Assembly (NCBI GenBank): GCA_017642535.1 | Contig: JAGCOW010000090.1 | Location: 1-54,991, forward strand | Length of the DNA stretch: 54,991 bases | Direction: 5' to 3' | From: Bacteroidales bacterium | GTDB taxonomy: Bacteria > Bacteroidota > Bacteroidia > Bacteroidales > UBA1715 | Part shown: positions 27,018-34,965 of the stretch, piece after piece | Position numbering within the stretch: position 1 is the stretch's first letter | Layout: each line of letters begins with the position of its first letter | Notes under the pieces: model-generated | Told to the model about the DNA's origin: nothing | The model's database searches: none | The model's input: the letters and a program-made list of their open reading frames with translations, nothing else | Translations under genes and position numbers: made by a program

Positions 27018-27620
27018 TCAAATATCCAATGTGAGTTGTTTGACGATTTCCGCGTTAAACGTGGCACGATGATAGTCTGTTCTACCAAATTCCTTAATGG
27101 CAAGCTTATGTTGCAATGTGGGGTATCCTTTGTTTGAAATCCAGTTATACATAGGAAACTGTAGGTGAATCTCGTCCATATAATCATCACGAAATGTTTT
27201 TGCCAATATTGAGGCGGCGGCAATTGATAGATATTTTCCGTCACCCTTCACTATGCAATGATGAGGGATTTCCTTGTATTTCTTGAACTTATTGCCATCA
27301 ACGATGATATGCTCTGGTTTTATAGTAAGTTTGTCCAAAGCCCGATGCATTGCAAGAAAAGAGGCATTCAAGATATTTATCTTATCTATTTCGTGATTAT
27401 CAACAATTCCGACCGCCCACGCCATAGCATCGTTTATGATTTGTTCCCGAAGTGCTTTTCTTTGCTTGTCGGTCAATTGTTTTGAATCGTTCAGCAATTC
27501 ATTCTTATAATCAGGTGGAAAAATAACTGCGGCGGCATACACGGGACCTGCAAGACAACCCCGTCCCGCCTCGTCGCATCCTGCTTCAATGCAATTTGGT
27601 GTATGAAATGGAGCTAACAT
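27018..27620 (-). CDS. rnhB: Ribonuclease HII
   Basis: This 200-residue enzyme removes ribonucleotides from DNA and RNA primers by cutting RNA in RNA/DNA hybrids. The metal-binding DEAGRG motif sits in AGCDEAGRGCLAGPVYAAAV, followed by NDSKQLTDKQR and the mid-domain AASILAKTFRD. The start at 27620 (MLAPFHTP) is chosen because the longer frame would run into the upstream gene. It begins 1 nt after the stop of the TPR/CAP gene, so the two are co-transcribed. Length is normal for the family. Confidence 0.96.
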   Translation of the reverse strand: MLAPFHTPNCIEAGCDEAGRGCLAGPVYAAAVIFPPDYKNELLNDSKQLTDKQRKALREQIINDAMAWAVGIVDNHEIDKINILNASFLAMHRALDKLTIKPEHIIVDGNKFKKYKEIPHHCIVKGDGKYLSIAAASILAKTFRDDYMDEIHLQFPMYNWISNKGYPTLQHKLAIKEFGRTDYHRATFNAEIVKQLTLDI

Positions 27621-27621
27621 A

Positions 27622-29145
27622 CTATTTTTTCCGAAGAAGAATTTCGTACTTGGTAATTGCCCAGAATACCCACTTGTCACCATACATTCCTATTGCCATA
27701 TGAGTAACGTCGGGCGTCATCACTTTCATACAATTTTGAGAACGCTTTTCAGTAATCCAATGCGTTACGACGGAATCAACCACATTTTTCATTTCTTCGT
27801 CACCATTGATACCATTAAACGAGTAGCCATATCCAACACAAAACGCCATTTTCATGGCTTGTACAAAATTCAACCCGTTCTCATTTTCATACGTCGTACC
27901 CTTGTATTTCGTCTTATTGATTCTGTCCCAAGGCGTTTCGCCATTCATATTCACGTCCTCGCTGTGATTTTCGAAAAACATTTCCCTTGCGTGCTCGTTG
28001 GCAAGCCGTTCAAGGGTTGTATCCCACTCTATAGTCGGCACGGGGGCAACATACACCACTTCGCTCGTGTCGCATTCACACCCTTTTTTACGCCACGTAT
28101 TTACCGCCTCCAACGCATATTTTCTAAAATTTTCGCGTTCATAGCTAAATGGAATGGTATGAAATTCAGCATTGAGTTTTTTCTCAATATCGGTTAGTTT
28201 TTCATTATTTGGAAATATTTCTTTTGCAAGAACTAAATAACGATAGGCGTTTCTAAGCAAAACGCTATCTTTCCACGTGCGTTCGTGTGTTGCCGTCGCC
28301 CTATATGCATTCGTTGAATTATTGATGAGTTCGATCCAACGTTTTTCTATATGATATGAAATACCTTTGTCCTCAGGATATAACTCAAGTCCTTTTTTTG
28401 AGAAATCGTAAAACAACGTCTTGTCGTCGTCGGTTCGGGCCGTGTCGATACTAATAAGAAGAGCTTTCTTGAAACCTTCGCTTATACCATAATTGCCTTG
28501 AAATTTCACTTTATAATTTCTGATAAGCGTGAACAAATCGCTGAACATCCAATTTTCGGCAAGAAGAATCGCTCCTTGCGTAAGAGCAATATAGTTATCG
28601 CTTCCGCTTGAGATTTCGGCTGGAGACTTTGCATAAAGCCGTTCTATTTTCGCATAACATTTGTCATATCGACCAGCTTCGGCATCAATACGTGCAAATT
28701 CAAGTCCGTCAGCTTTCTTGGTACGGAAAATACTGGAAAGTCGCTGATTTATGGCTTGTGCCTCCGACGTATTTGCCGTCTTAATCTTTTTGGCACGAGC
28801 TTCAGCAAATTCCTTTATAATCAACAATGTATCGTTATGCTCATCGAGAATTTCATGGTCTTCGTCCTTTGAACTAAGAATACTCAAATTGGAAAGGCAA
28901 TCAAGGAGCGGATTTTTTGAGACCTCCTTATAATCCGACGGAGATTGAGCCATTTCAAAATATGCGATGGCTTTTACGTAGTATGCTTCAAGCATTTCGG
29001 GTTTCTTTTTGAGAGCGGCATCACATTGCTGTATGCATTTGGCATACTGCTGCTTGTTGTACGTTGCATATAGTTTACTCATTTTTTGAGAAAAACCTGA
29101 TACACAGATACATAGAATTGAAATTAGAAGTATAAGTCTTCGCAT
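27622..29145 (-). CDS. Secreted TPR-like / CAP (SCP) domain protein
   Basis: The 507-residue protein has a signal peptide (MRRLILLISILCICVSGFSQ), then a TPR-like helical region (KLYATYNKQQYAKCIQQCDA, KPEMLEAYYVKAIAYFEMA). The C-terminal third (about 330-500) resembles a CAP/SCP domain: LERLANEHAREMFFENHS, TPWDRI, ENGLNFVQAMK and VVTHWITEKRSQNCM. Bacterial CAP proteins are exported and their activity is mostly unknown; binding of small hydrophobic ligands or proteolysis has been proposed. The start at 29145 is chosen from the signal peptide and the -7 box at 29168-29175. It forms an operon with rnhB (1-nt gap). Confidence 0.75.
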   Translation of the reverse strand: MRRLILLISILCICVSGFSQKMSKLYATYNKQQYAKCIQQCDAALKKKPEMLEAYYVKAIAYFEMAQSPSDYKEVSKNPLLDCLSNLSILSSKDEDHEILDEHNDTLLIIKEFAEARAKKIKTANTSEAQAINQRLSSIFRTKKADGLEFARIDAEAGRYDKCYAKIERLYAKSPAEISSGSDNYIALTQGAILLAENWMFSDLFTLIRNYKVKFQGNYGISEGFKKALLISIDTARTDDDKTLFYDFSKKGLELYPEDKGISYHIEKRWIELINNSTNAYRATATHERTWKDSVLLRNAYRYLVLAKEIFPNNEKLTDIEKKLNAEFHTIPFSYERENFRKYALEAVNTWRKKGCECDTSEVVYVAPVPTIEWDTTLERLANEHAREMFFENHSEDVNMNGETPWDRINKTKYKGTTYENENGLNFVQAMKMAFCVGYGYSFNGINGDEEMKNVVDSVVTHWITEKRSQNCMKVMTPDVTHMAIGMYGDKWVFWAITKYEILLRKK

Positions 29146-29167
29146 AGTAGAATATAAATTAACCAAT

Positions 29168-29175
29168 CAAAGGTA
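29168..29175 (-). promoter_or_regulatory. -7 box (TACCTTTG) for the TPR/CAP gene and rnhB
   Basis: Exact TAnnTTTG on the minus strand, 22 nt upstream of the ATG at 29145. Confidence 0.7.
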
Positions 29176-29236
29176 GTAAAGAATTGTCAATACTAATTAT
29201 TTTTTTAGAAAAAGCAGTGATTTTCAAAAAAAGTAT

Positions 29237-29244
29237 TACTTTTG
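29237..29244 (+). promoter_or_regulatory. -7 box (TACTTTTG) for tRNA-Cys
   Basis: Exact TAnnTTTG match 11 nt before the first base of the tRNA, at the distance expected for transcription to start just 5' of the acceptor stem. Confidence 0.75.
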
Positions 29245-29255
29245 TCGCTGTTCAA

Positions 29256-29327
29256 GGCTCCTTGGATGAGTGGTTTAGTCAGCGGTCTGCAAAACCGCGT
29301 ACGGCGGTTCGAGTCTGCCAGGAGCCT
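29256..29327 (+). tRNA. tRNA-Cys (anticodon GCA)
   Basis: The cloverleaf is complete. Acceptor stem GGCTCCT pairs with AGGAGCC. The anticodon stem GCGGT/ACCGC encloses the loop CTGCAAA with anticodon GCA. The T arm is GGCGG-TTCGAGT-CTGCC. The D arm is short, with a 3-bp stem (GAT/GTC). The discriminator base is T and CCA is not encoded. A -7 box lies 11 nt upstream and a terminator follows directly. There is no sign of an element integrated at its 3' end. Confidence 0.96.
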
Positions 29328-29330
29328 CGC

Positions 29331-29365
29331 AAAAAGACAAGATGCGTAGCGTTTTGTCTTTTTTT
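29331..29365 (+). terminator. Rho-independent terminator of tRNA-Cys
   Basis: AAAAAGACAA (29331-29340) pairs with TTGTCTTTTT (29354-29363), with more T following. It starts 4 nt after the tRNA. Confidence 0.85.
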
Positions 29366-29450
29366 ATTGTCAAGGAATTCAGGAACCATAATTTTGATTT
29401 CTCACAAAAAAAATACATTTTTGTATTGTAATCTTTAAAACAAAAACGAT

Positions 29451-29897
29451 ATGAAAAAATTTCTTTTAGCTCTTATGGCATTCTTCGGAATGGTGATTGG
29501 TTTCACCTCTTGTGGTGATGACAAAAAAGATGACAACTCGGGAAGTTCAGAATTACAGGGAACCTTGTGGGAAATAACAAACGAAAATGATGACACCTAT
29601 TATGGTGCAACAGTCATTTACACGGTTACCTTTGGTAAAGGAAACGAAATGTGTTTCAACCGTAATATCAATGGCGATGATAATCTGATAAAAGGGACTT
29701 ACACCTACAAAAACGGAAGCGGCGTCATGTATGCGACAACAGTTGTTCCCGTAGCTGTTCAAGATCCCGATACTGGCGATTACGAATATCAAGACCAAGA
29801 GATGGAAGTTCGTTGCAAATTCACGATAGATGGCACGAAAATGACATTCAATTTTAGTTTAAAAGATATTATTCTTGACAAGGTTCTTGAAGAATAA
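29451..29897 (+). CDS. Small lipoprotein, lipocalin-like, unknown function
   Basis: The 148-residue protein has a lipoprotein signal peptide with lipobox FTSC (Cys21), an Asp/Lys-rich spacer (GDDKKDDNSGSS) and a beta-rich body. The pattern LQGTLWEITNENDD... CFNRNI... IKGTYTYKNGSGV... CKFTIDGTKMTFNF is typical of the lipocalin-like domains found in many Bacteroidota lipoproteins. The first 20 residues are nearly identical to those of the next gene, but the mature parts are unrelated. A TACATTTTTG stretch at 29414-29423 may be a degenerate promoter. I cannot assign a function. Confidence 0.75.
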   Translation: MKKFLLALMAFFGMVIGFTSCGDDKKDDNSGSSELQGTLWEITNENDDTYYGATVIYTVTFGKGNEMCFNRNINGDDNLIKGTYTYKNGSGVMYATTVVPVAVQDPDTGDYEYQDQEMEVRCKFTIDGTKMTFNFSLKDIILDKVLEE

Positions 29898-29935
29898 TTT
29901 TTTGAAAAAACGAATCATTTTTATAAAAAACGAAA

Positions 29936-29943
29936 TACATTTG
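29936..29943 (+). promoter_or_regulatory. -7 box (TACATTTG) for the second small lipoprotein
   Basis: Exact TAnnTTTG match 28 nt upstream of the ATG at 29972. Confidence 0.6.
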
Positions 29944-29971
29944 TTCAAGTAAAACTTAAAATGATACAGAT

Positions 29972-30439
29972 ATGAAAAAATTTCTTTTAGGCCTTATGGC
30001 ATTTTTAGGTATGGCAGTATGTTTTACTGCGTGTGGTGACAAAGAAGACAAACCAGCAAAAGAAGAAAAAACAGCAGCTGAGTCAGGTTCAATTCTCTAT
30101 GATTCTTACGTTGCATACGACACGTATAAAGATGATAACACTACAAATGGCACTATAGCAAAAGCTAACGCAGCCATTAGTCTTTATCAAGCATATCAGG
30201 CGTTCCAAAACAACAAAGATAACAAAGATTGGACAAACGAATTTGCCAAAAGTGCAGCAAGCACAGCTGTTGCTGCCAAAACTGGTATCGACATCAACGA
30301 CAAGGACGCTGCTGAAGAAGCTATCGCAGACCAATTGAAAACAAAATTGACTGACGGTTCTTTATTGAGCGATGACAAGACAGAACAAGCAAAAAGTGCT
30401 CTTGAACTTTACGAAGCATTAGACCAGATTTTTAATTAA
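29972..30439 (+). CDS. Small lipoprotein, helix-rich, unknown function
   Basis: The 155-residue protein has a lipoprotein signal with lipobox FTAC (Cys21) and a charged spacer (GDKEDKPAKEEKTAAESGS), followed by an Ala- and Lys-rich, helix-prone body (NAAISLYQAYQAFQNNK, FAKSAASTAVAAKTG, AKSALELYEALDQIF). The signal peptide and the first 40 nt of the gene closely match the preceding lipoprotein, so a signal sequence has been duplicated onto an unrelated body. It has its own -7 box and a clear terminator. I do not recognise the family. Confidence 0.75.
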   Translation: MKKFLLGLMAFLGMAVCFTACGDKEDKPAKEEKTAAESGSILYDSYVAYDTYKDDNTTNGTIAKANAAISLYQAYQAFQNNKDNKDWTNEFAKSAASTAVAAKTGIDINDKDAAEEAIADQLKTKLTDGSLLSDDKTEQAKSALELYEALDQIFN

Positions 30440-30459
30440 TCATTTAATAAATCACATTT

Positions 30460-30490
30460 AAAAGCCCTTCCCAAAACGGAGGGCTTTTTT
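30460..30490 (+). terminator. Rho-independent terminator of the lipoprotein pair
   Basis: AAAGCCCTTCC (from 30461) pairs with GGAGGGCTTT (30478-30487) with one bulged T, followed by a T-tract. Confidence 0.88.
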
Positions 30491-30547
30491 GTTGGTAAAA
30501 TGTGTGCTTTTAAAAGGTATATACTATTTTTCTAACGCGATATTTTT

Positions 30548-30555
30548 TACCTTTG
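30548..30555 (+). promoter_or_regulatory. -7 box (TACCTTTG) for the TlpA-like gene
   Basis: Exact TAnnTTTG match 38 nt upstream of the ATG at 30594. It supports that start or the TTG at 30570. Confidence 0.65.
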
Positions 30556-30593
30556 CATAGTTTGATTAGTTGAAAAGAATTAGAGCGTTTCAA

Positions 30594-32054
30594 ATGCGAA
30601 AAGTACTCGCACTATATATTTCAATACTCATTTCCATTGTTGGGGCTGCCCAAACAGCAACCATCATAGGTTGTTCCGAAGAATATGCAAATCAAACTAT
30701 CAGCGTATATCAATATGGCGACTACTTCACCAAAAACGAAGAATTGATTGGTACGTTCACTACCGACGAAACGGGATATTTTTCTTTTACATTCAACTGT
30801 GAAACAACACGAGAAATCTATATGTATCTGGGTGTTTACAAGGCATTTCTATTCGTCTCGCCCAACTCGGAATACGAACTTGCAATGCCTCCCTACGAAG
30901 AAAAAACGCTTGCCGAAGAACTCAATCCCTACTATGAACCAACCGACATTAGTCTTGGAGTTATCAATAGTCTATCGGACCGAGACATAAACATAATCCT
31001 ACTTTCTTTCAATTCTTATTTTGAGACTTTTCTTGCAGAGAAATTACAAGACGCTTTTCTTTACCGCGACAAAGCCCTCATTGAAAAATTCGAAGCTCAG
31101 GTGGATAGCATCTTCTCTCGATACGATGATAACATCTTCTTTAAAATTTACAAAGACTATCGTCTCTATTCTCTGCGATATATGGTATATCAGCGTGATA
31201 ATCTAAGCGTTACAAGGAAACACTACCTCAATAAACCTTTCTACTACTACAATCCTGCATATATGAACTTGTTCAAGATGATGTGGAAGGATTACATCAT
31301 CAACAATCATACTCGTGACCAAGGAAAAAATCTGAAAATCGACATCATTTATGGGAAAAGCCCCACAATGTTCAAGAAAACGCTTGAAAAAAATATTGCT
31401 TTTCGAAACGACACTTTAAAAGAACTTTTCCTTCTTCAATGTTTGGACGACTGCCTGCGTAATCCGGAAGTGTTCCCTCCTGCCCCAGTTTATCAGACAT
31501 TGGACTCACTCATCATTATGACCACCATACCAGAACACAAGAAAATAGCTGAAAATATCAAAGTGAAACATACGGCTCTCGAATTTCACGATGAAGCTCC
31601 GTATTTTGAACTCTACAACCAAGATAGCGTACTTTATACGTTGGAAAAATTCAAAGGGAAATATGTGTATCTAAATTTCTGTCGTTCAGAGAATTATGCT
31701 TGTATTAAGGATTACAAGGTGCTGAAGAAAATGAACGAAAAAACCAAGCGTGACTTGTATATTGTAACTTTAAGTTACGAGAAAACATTTGAAGACTTCC
31801 GTTCTTTCAAAAAAGCGAATCCGCAATACAATTGGGCATTTCTCTATGCCGGTGACAATCCTGAAATTGGGCGACAATACAAGTTGCGAGGTATGCCGAC
31901 CTATATGCTCCTTGATAAAAATGGGAAAATCGAAATGATTTCGGCACCGACGCCAGCGGACAATTTCCAACAAACTTTTGCCGATATTGTGCTTAAAAAC
32001 AAAAAAGCCGAAGCTGCCCGAAAGAAAAAAGCCACACGAGCAAGAACGTGGTAA
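30594..32054 (+). CDS. Exported TlpA/thioredoxin-fold protein with a non-canonical cysteine pair
   Basis: The 486-residue protein has a signal peptide (MRKVLALYISILISIVGAAQ), a DUF4369-like beta domain near the start, a helical middle, and a C-terminal thioredoxin fold (about 335-475). That fold has LEKFKGKYVYLNFC, RDLYIVTLSYEK, a cis-Pro in RGMPTYMLLDKNGKI and ISAPTP. In ordinary TlpA-type proteins the strand is followed by WCxxC. Here it is NFCRSENYAC, Cys363 and Cys370 separated by six residues, so classic CxxC chemistry is absent. It may be a binding or structural thioredoxin fold. ATG 30594 is preferred over TTG 30570 because of the signal peptide. Its stop abuts the stop of the convergent ABC-F gene. 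Confidence 0.85.
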   Translation: MRKVLALYISILISIVGAAQTATIIGCSEEYANQTISVYQYGDYFTKNEELIGTFTTDETGYFSFTFNCETTREIYMYLGVYKAFLFVSPNSEYELAMPPYEEKTLAEELNPYYEPTDISLGVINSLSDRDINIILLSFNSYFETFLAEKLQDAFLYRDKALIEKFEAQVDSIFSRYDDNIFFKIYKDYRLYSLRYMVYQRDNLSVTRKHYLNKPFYYYNPAYMNLFKMMWKDYIINNHTRDQGKNLKIDIIYGKSPTMFKKTLEKNIAFRNDTLKELFLLQCLDDCLRNPEVFPPAPVYQTLDSLIIMTTIPEHKKIAENIKVKHTALEFHDEAPYFELYNQDSVLYTLEKFKGKYVYLNFCRSENYACIKDYKVLKKMNEKTKRDLYIVTLSYEKTFEDFRSFKKANPQYNWAFLYAGDNPEIGRQYKLRGMPTYMLLDKNGKIEMISAPTPADNFQQTFADIVLKNKKAEAARKKKATRARTW

Positions 32055-33953
32055 CTACATTTTGCTCACCAACTCGTCCCATTGTAACGTCAACGCATCG
32101 ATTTGCTCCTGCAACTCGGCGTGGTGTTTATAATCCTCGGCGGTTACATTTGCCGCATCTTCTATAAATTTCACATTAAGAGTATAAACTTCGTTTTCCA
32201 AGTCTTGAATCTGCTTTTCTATCTTTGAAATTTGCGTCTGTAATTTACGAGATTCGCGCTCTTTTTCTTTTTGTTGCTGATAATCAATCTTCGAAACCGT
32301 CGTTTTCTTTTCCGTTTGTTCGGGTTGTTTCGCCATTTGCAACATTTCTTGGTTCAACTGATTCAGATATACCTGCAAATCGCCCATAATCTCGCGAATG
32401 TGCGTGTTTTTTACCTCATAAATATTGTTGGCAAGTCCATTCAAGAAATCACGGTCGTGAGACACTAAAATCAATGTGCCATCGTATTTCAACAAAGCTT
32501 TCTTCAATACTTCCTTAGACTGAATATCGAGGTGATTGGTAGGTTCGTCAAGAATCAATAGATTGTAGGGCTGCAACATCAGTTTTGCCATGGCCAAACG
32601 GTTGCGTTCGCCACCAGAAAGCACCTTCACTTTTTTGTCCACATCTTCACCACTGAAAAAGAACGCACCAAGAATGTCACGCAATTTGGTACGAATATCG
32701 CCAACGGCAATTTTGTCCAACGTGTCGAAAACGGTGACATTTTCATCTAAAATCTCATCTTGATTTTGAGCGAAATAGCCAATATTTACGTTGTGACCGA
32801 TGGTAATTTTTCCCTCGTACGGAATCTCGTTCAAAATAGTTTTTATGAATGTAGATTTGCCTTCGCCGTTTTTCCCAACCAAAGCAATTTTTTGTCCACG
32901 CTCAACCGAAAACTCAACATCTTTCAGTACCGTTTTTTCTCCATATTTTTTGGTGACATGTTCTGCCTTGACAACAATAGTCCCCGAACGAGGAGCCGGA
33001 GGAAATTGAATGTGAAACGCCCCTGTTTCTTGTTTCTCTATTTCTATCCTGTCAATTTTCTCCAATTGCTTGATACGGGACTGCACTTGCACCGATTTGG
33101 TCGCTTTATAACGAAAACGTTCAATGAATTTTTCGGTGTCCTCAATCATCTTCTGTTGATTTTCGTATGCGGCAAGCTGCTGTGCATAGCGTTCCTCCTT
33201 CAATTCCAGATATTGTGTATAGGGAGCGGGATAAACCGTGAGTTTATTCACACTTATCTCAAACGTTTTCTTAGTTACTGCATCCAAAAATCTACGATCG
33301 TGCGAAATAAGGATGATAGCCCCATGATATTGCACCAAGAACTTTTCCAGCCACTGAATTGACACAATATCCAAATGGTTCGTCGGTTCATCGAGCAGCA
33401 GCACTTGCGGTCTTCGGAGCAAGATTTTCACCAACTCGATACGCATTCTCCAGCCACCACTGAATTCCGAGGTTTTTCTGTCAAAATCGCTTCGCGAGAA
33501 ACCGAGTCCAATAAGCATTTGCTCCATCTCGCCCTCAACGGAGTTTTTGCCATGCATTTCCAACTGGTCCGATAATTCCGTAACCTGATGAATCAGTTTC
33601 AAATAAGAATCTGACTCATAATCAGTACGTTCTGCAAGTTCAGCATTCAGTTTTTCCAACTTTTTCTGCATTGCATTCAGTTCCTCGAACGCACCACGAA
33701 CTTCCTCCAACACGGTCTTTCCGTCGGAAACTTTCATCGTTTGTGGCAAATAGCCCACTTTCCAATCCGAAGAGATTACAACTTCGCCTTCGGTTGGTTC
33801 CTCTTGTTTTGCGATGATTTTCAGCAAGGTAGATTTTCCAGCACCATTGCGACCGACACGACCAATCTTGTCATTGTCGGAAATCATCACAGAAACATCA
33901 TCGAAAAGCGTGTATCCGCCAAAACGGACGGCAAGGTTGTTAATAGAAATCAT
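32055..33953 (-). CDS. ABC-F family ATPase (ribosome-associated, Uup/YheS-like)
   Basis: The 632-residue soluble protein has two ABC cassettes with Walker A GRNGAGKST and GKNGEGKST, signatures FSGGWRMRIEL and LSGGERNRLAMAK, and two copies of Walker B LLDEPTNHLD. A linker with two helices lies between them, and a C-terminal coiled coil (TQISKIEKQIQDLENEVYTL) ends the protein. There are no membrane helices. ABC-F proteins bind the ribosomal E site and relieve stalling or confer antibiotic protection; this domain layout fits a housekeeping member. It is coupled to metF: the metF stop and this ATG share a base (TGATG). Confidence 0.94.
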   Translation of the reverse strand: MISINNLAVRFGGYTLFDDVSVMISDNDKIGRVGRNGAGKSTLLKIIAKQEEPTEGEVVISSDWKVGYLPQTMKVSDGKTVLEEVRGAFEELNAMQKKLEKLNAELAERTDYESDSYLKLIHQVTELSDQLEMHGKNSVEGEMEQMLIGLGFSRSDFDRKTSEFSGGWRMRIELVKILLRRPQVLLLDEPTNHLDIVSIQWLEKFLVQYHGAIILISHDRRFLDAVTKKTFEISVNKLTVYPAPYTQYLELKEERYAQQLAAYENQQKMIEDTEKFIERFRYKATKSVQVQSRIKQLEKIDRIEIEKQETGAFHIQFPPAPRSGTIVVKAEHVTKKYGEKTVLKDVEFSVERGQKIALVGKNGEGKSTFIKTILNEIPYEGKITIGHNVNIGYFAQNQDEILDENVTVFDTLDKIAVGDIRTKLRDILGAFFFSGEDVDKKVKVLSGGERNRLAMAKLMLQPYNLLILDEPTNHLDIQSKEVLKKALLKYDGTLILVSHDRDFLNGLANNIYEVKNTHIREIMGDLQVYLNQLNQEMLQMAKQPEQTEKKTTVSKIDYQQQKEKERESRKLQTQISKIEKQIQDLENEVYTLNVKFIEDAANVTAEDYKHHAELQEQIDALTLQWDELVSKM

Positions 33954-34882
33954 CAGTAAATCGCTTTTGCAATTTCAACTATTTGTGACGGATCGGAATA
34001 CGTAAACCAGTGAATCAATGGAACACCAAATTTTGTCAATTCCTGAGCTTGATAAATAGCCCATTCCGTACCGACTTTTGCCGCATCGGCATCGGTTTTA
34101 CACATACGAAGATTTTTCTCTAATTCCGCTGGCAAACTGCACGAGAATATTTTTGGTAACACATCAACCTGACTCTTGAATCCGATTGGTTTCACTCCTG
34201 GCACAATAGGTACTGTGATACCAACTTTACGACATTTGTCAACGAAATCGTAGTATTTTTGATTGTCGAAAAACAATTGAGTCACAATATATTGTGCACC
34301 GGCATCTACTTTTTCCTTTAGATGTTGAATGTCCTCTTCAAGACTTGCGGCAGAATAATGTTTTTCGGGATAACCAGCCACGCCACAATGAAAATTCGTA
34401 ACGGTTGAACTATACGGCTCAGTATCGTTAAGATATTTGCCGTGATTCATATCATTAATTTGACGCAACAAATCAATAGCATTACGGTTTCCACCAATTT
34501 CGGGTTGATAATTTTCCTTGTTTCTGCCATCACCACGAAGCACTAACAGATTTTCAATACCCATAAAATTCAAGTCTATCAGCACGTACTCTGTTTCTTC
34601 GCGAGTAAAGCCGCCACACAAAATATGAGGGACAACAGGAATGTTGTATTTATGTTTTATGGCAACCGCCACAGCCAACGTTCCAGGACGTTTACGAGTG
34701 CGTTTACCGTCTTTGTCAAACACCTCGCAATGTGTTGTGATATTAATAAATTGAGGATTGAACTCCAACAACGGATTAATAGTATTATAAATCTCATCTA
34801 TGCTCTTGCCTTTCAAAGGTGGCAACACTTCAAAAGAGAACAGCGGCTTGGGATGATTACCTATTATATTTGCAATATTCAT
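33953..34882 (-). CDS. metF: 5,10-methylenetetrahydrofolate reductase
   Basis: This 309-residue FAD enzyme has a TIM-barrel fold and makes 5-methyl-THF for methionine synthesis. Recognisable segments are LFSFEVLPPLKGKSIDEIY, LVLRGDGR, CGVAGYPEKHY and DAGAQYIVTQLFFDNQKYYDF, the last being the NADH/folate-site region. Length matches the family (about 300). The ATG is 18 nt downstream of the -7 box at 34901-34908. The downstream ABC-F gene overlaps its stop codon (TGATG), which suggests translational coupling of two functionally unrelated genes. Confidence 0.96.
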   Translation of the reverse strand: MNIANIIGNHPKPLFSFEVLPPLKGKSIDEIYNTINPLLEFNPQFINITTHCEVFDKDGKRTRKRPGTLAVAVAIKHKYNIPVVPHILCGGFTREETEYVLIDLNFMGIENLLVLRGDGRNKENYQPEIGGNRNAIDLLRQINDMNHGKYLNDTEPYSSTVTNFHCGVAGYPEKHYSAASLEEDIQHLKEKVDAGAQYIVTQLFFDNQKYYDFVDKCRKVGITVPIVPGVKPIGFKSQVDVLPKIFSCSLPAELEKNLRMCKTDADAAKVGTEWAIYQAQELTKFGVPLIHWFTYSDPSQIVEIAKAIY

Positions 34883-34900
34883 TGTATATTTTATTTATGG

Positions 34901-34908
34901 CAAAAGTA
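34901..34908 (-). promoter_or_regulatory. -7 box (TACTTTTG) for metF, abutting the upstream terminator
   Basis: On the minus strand the T-tract of the giant gene's terminator (TTTTTTCT) runs directly into TACTTTTG. Terminator and promoter thus share this short spacer. Confidence 0.7.
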
Positions 34909-34942
34909 AGAAAAAGGCAGAATATAAACTACTCTGCCTTTT
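34907..34942 (-). terminator. Rho-independent terminator of the second giant gene
   Basis: On the minus strand AAAAGGCAGA and TCTGCCTTTT (forward 34912-34921 and 34933-34942) form a 10-bp perfect stem with an 11-nt loop, followed by T-rich sequence. It is 24 nt past the stop codon at 34966. Confidence 0.85.
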
Positions 34943-34965
34943 ACCTTATTTTACGTGATTGCTTG

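Noticed and set aside
29256..30560. Genomic island integrated at tRNA-Cys
   Set aside because: No integrase and no direct repeat of the tRNA 3' end (the TTCGAGTCTGCC segment) were found downstream in the window.
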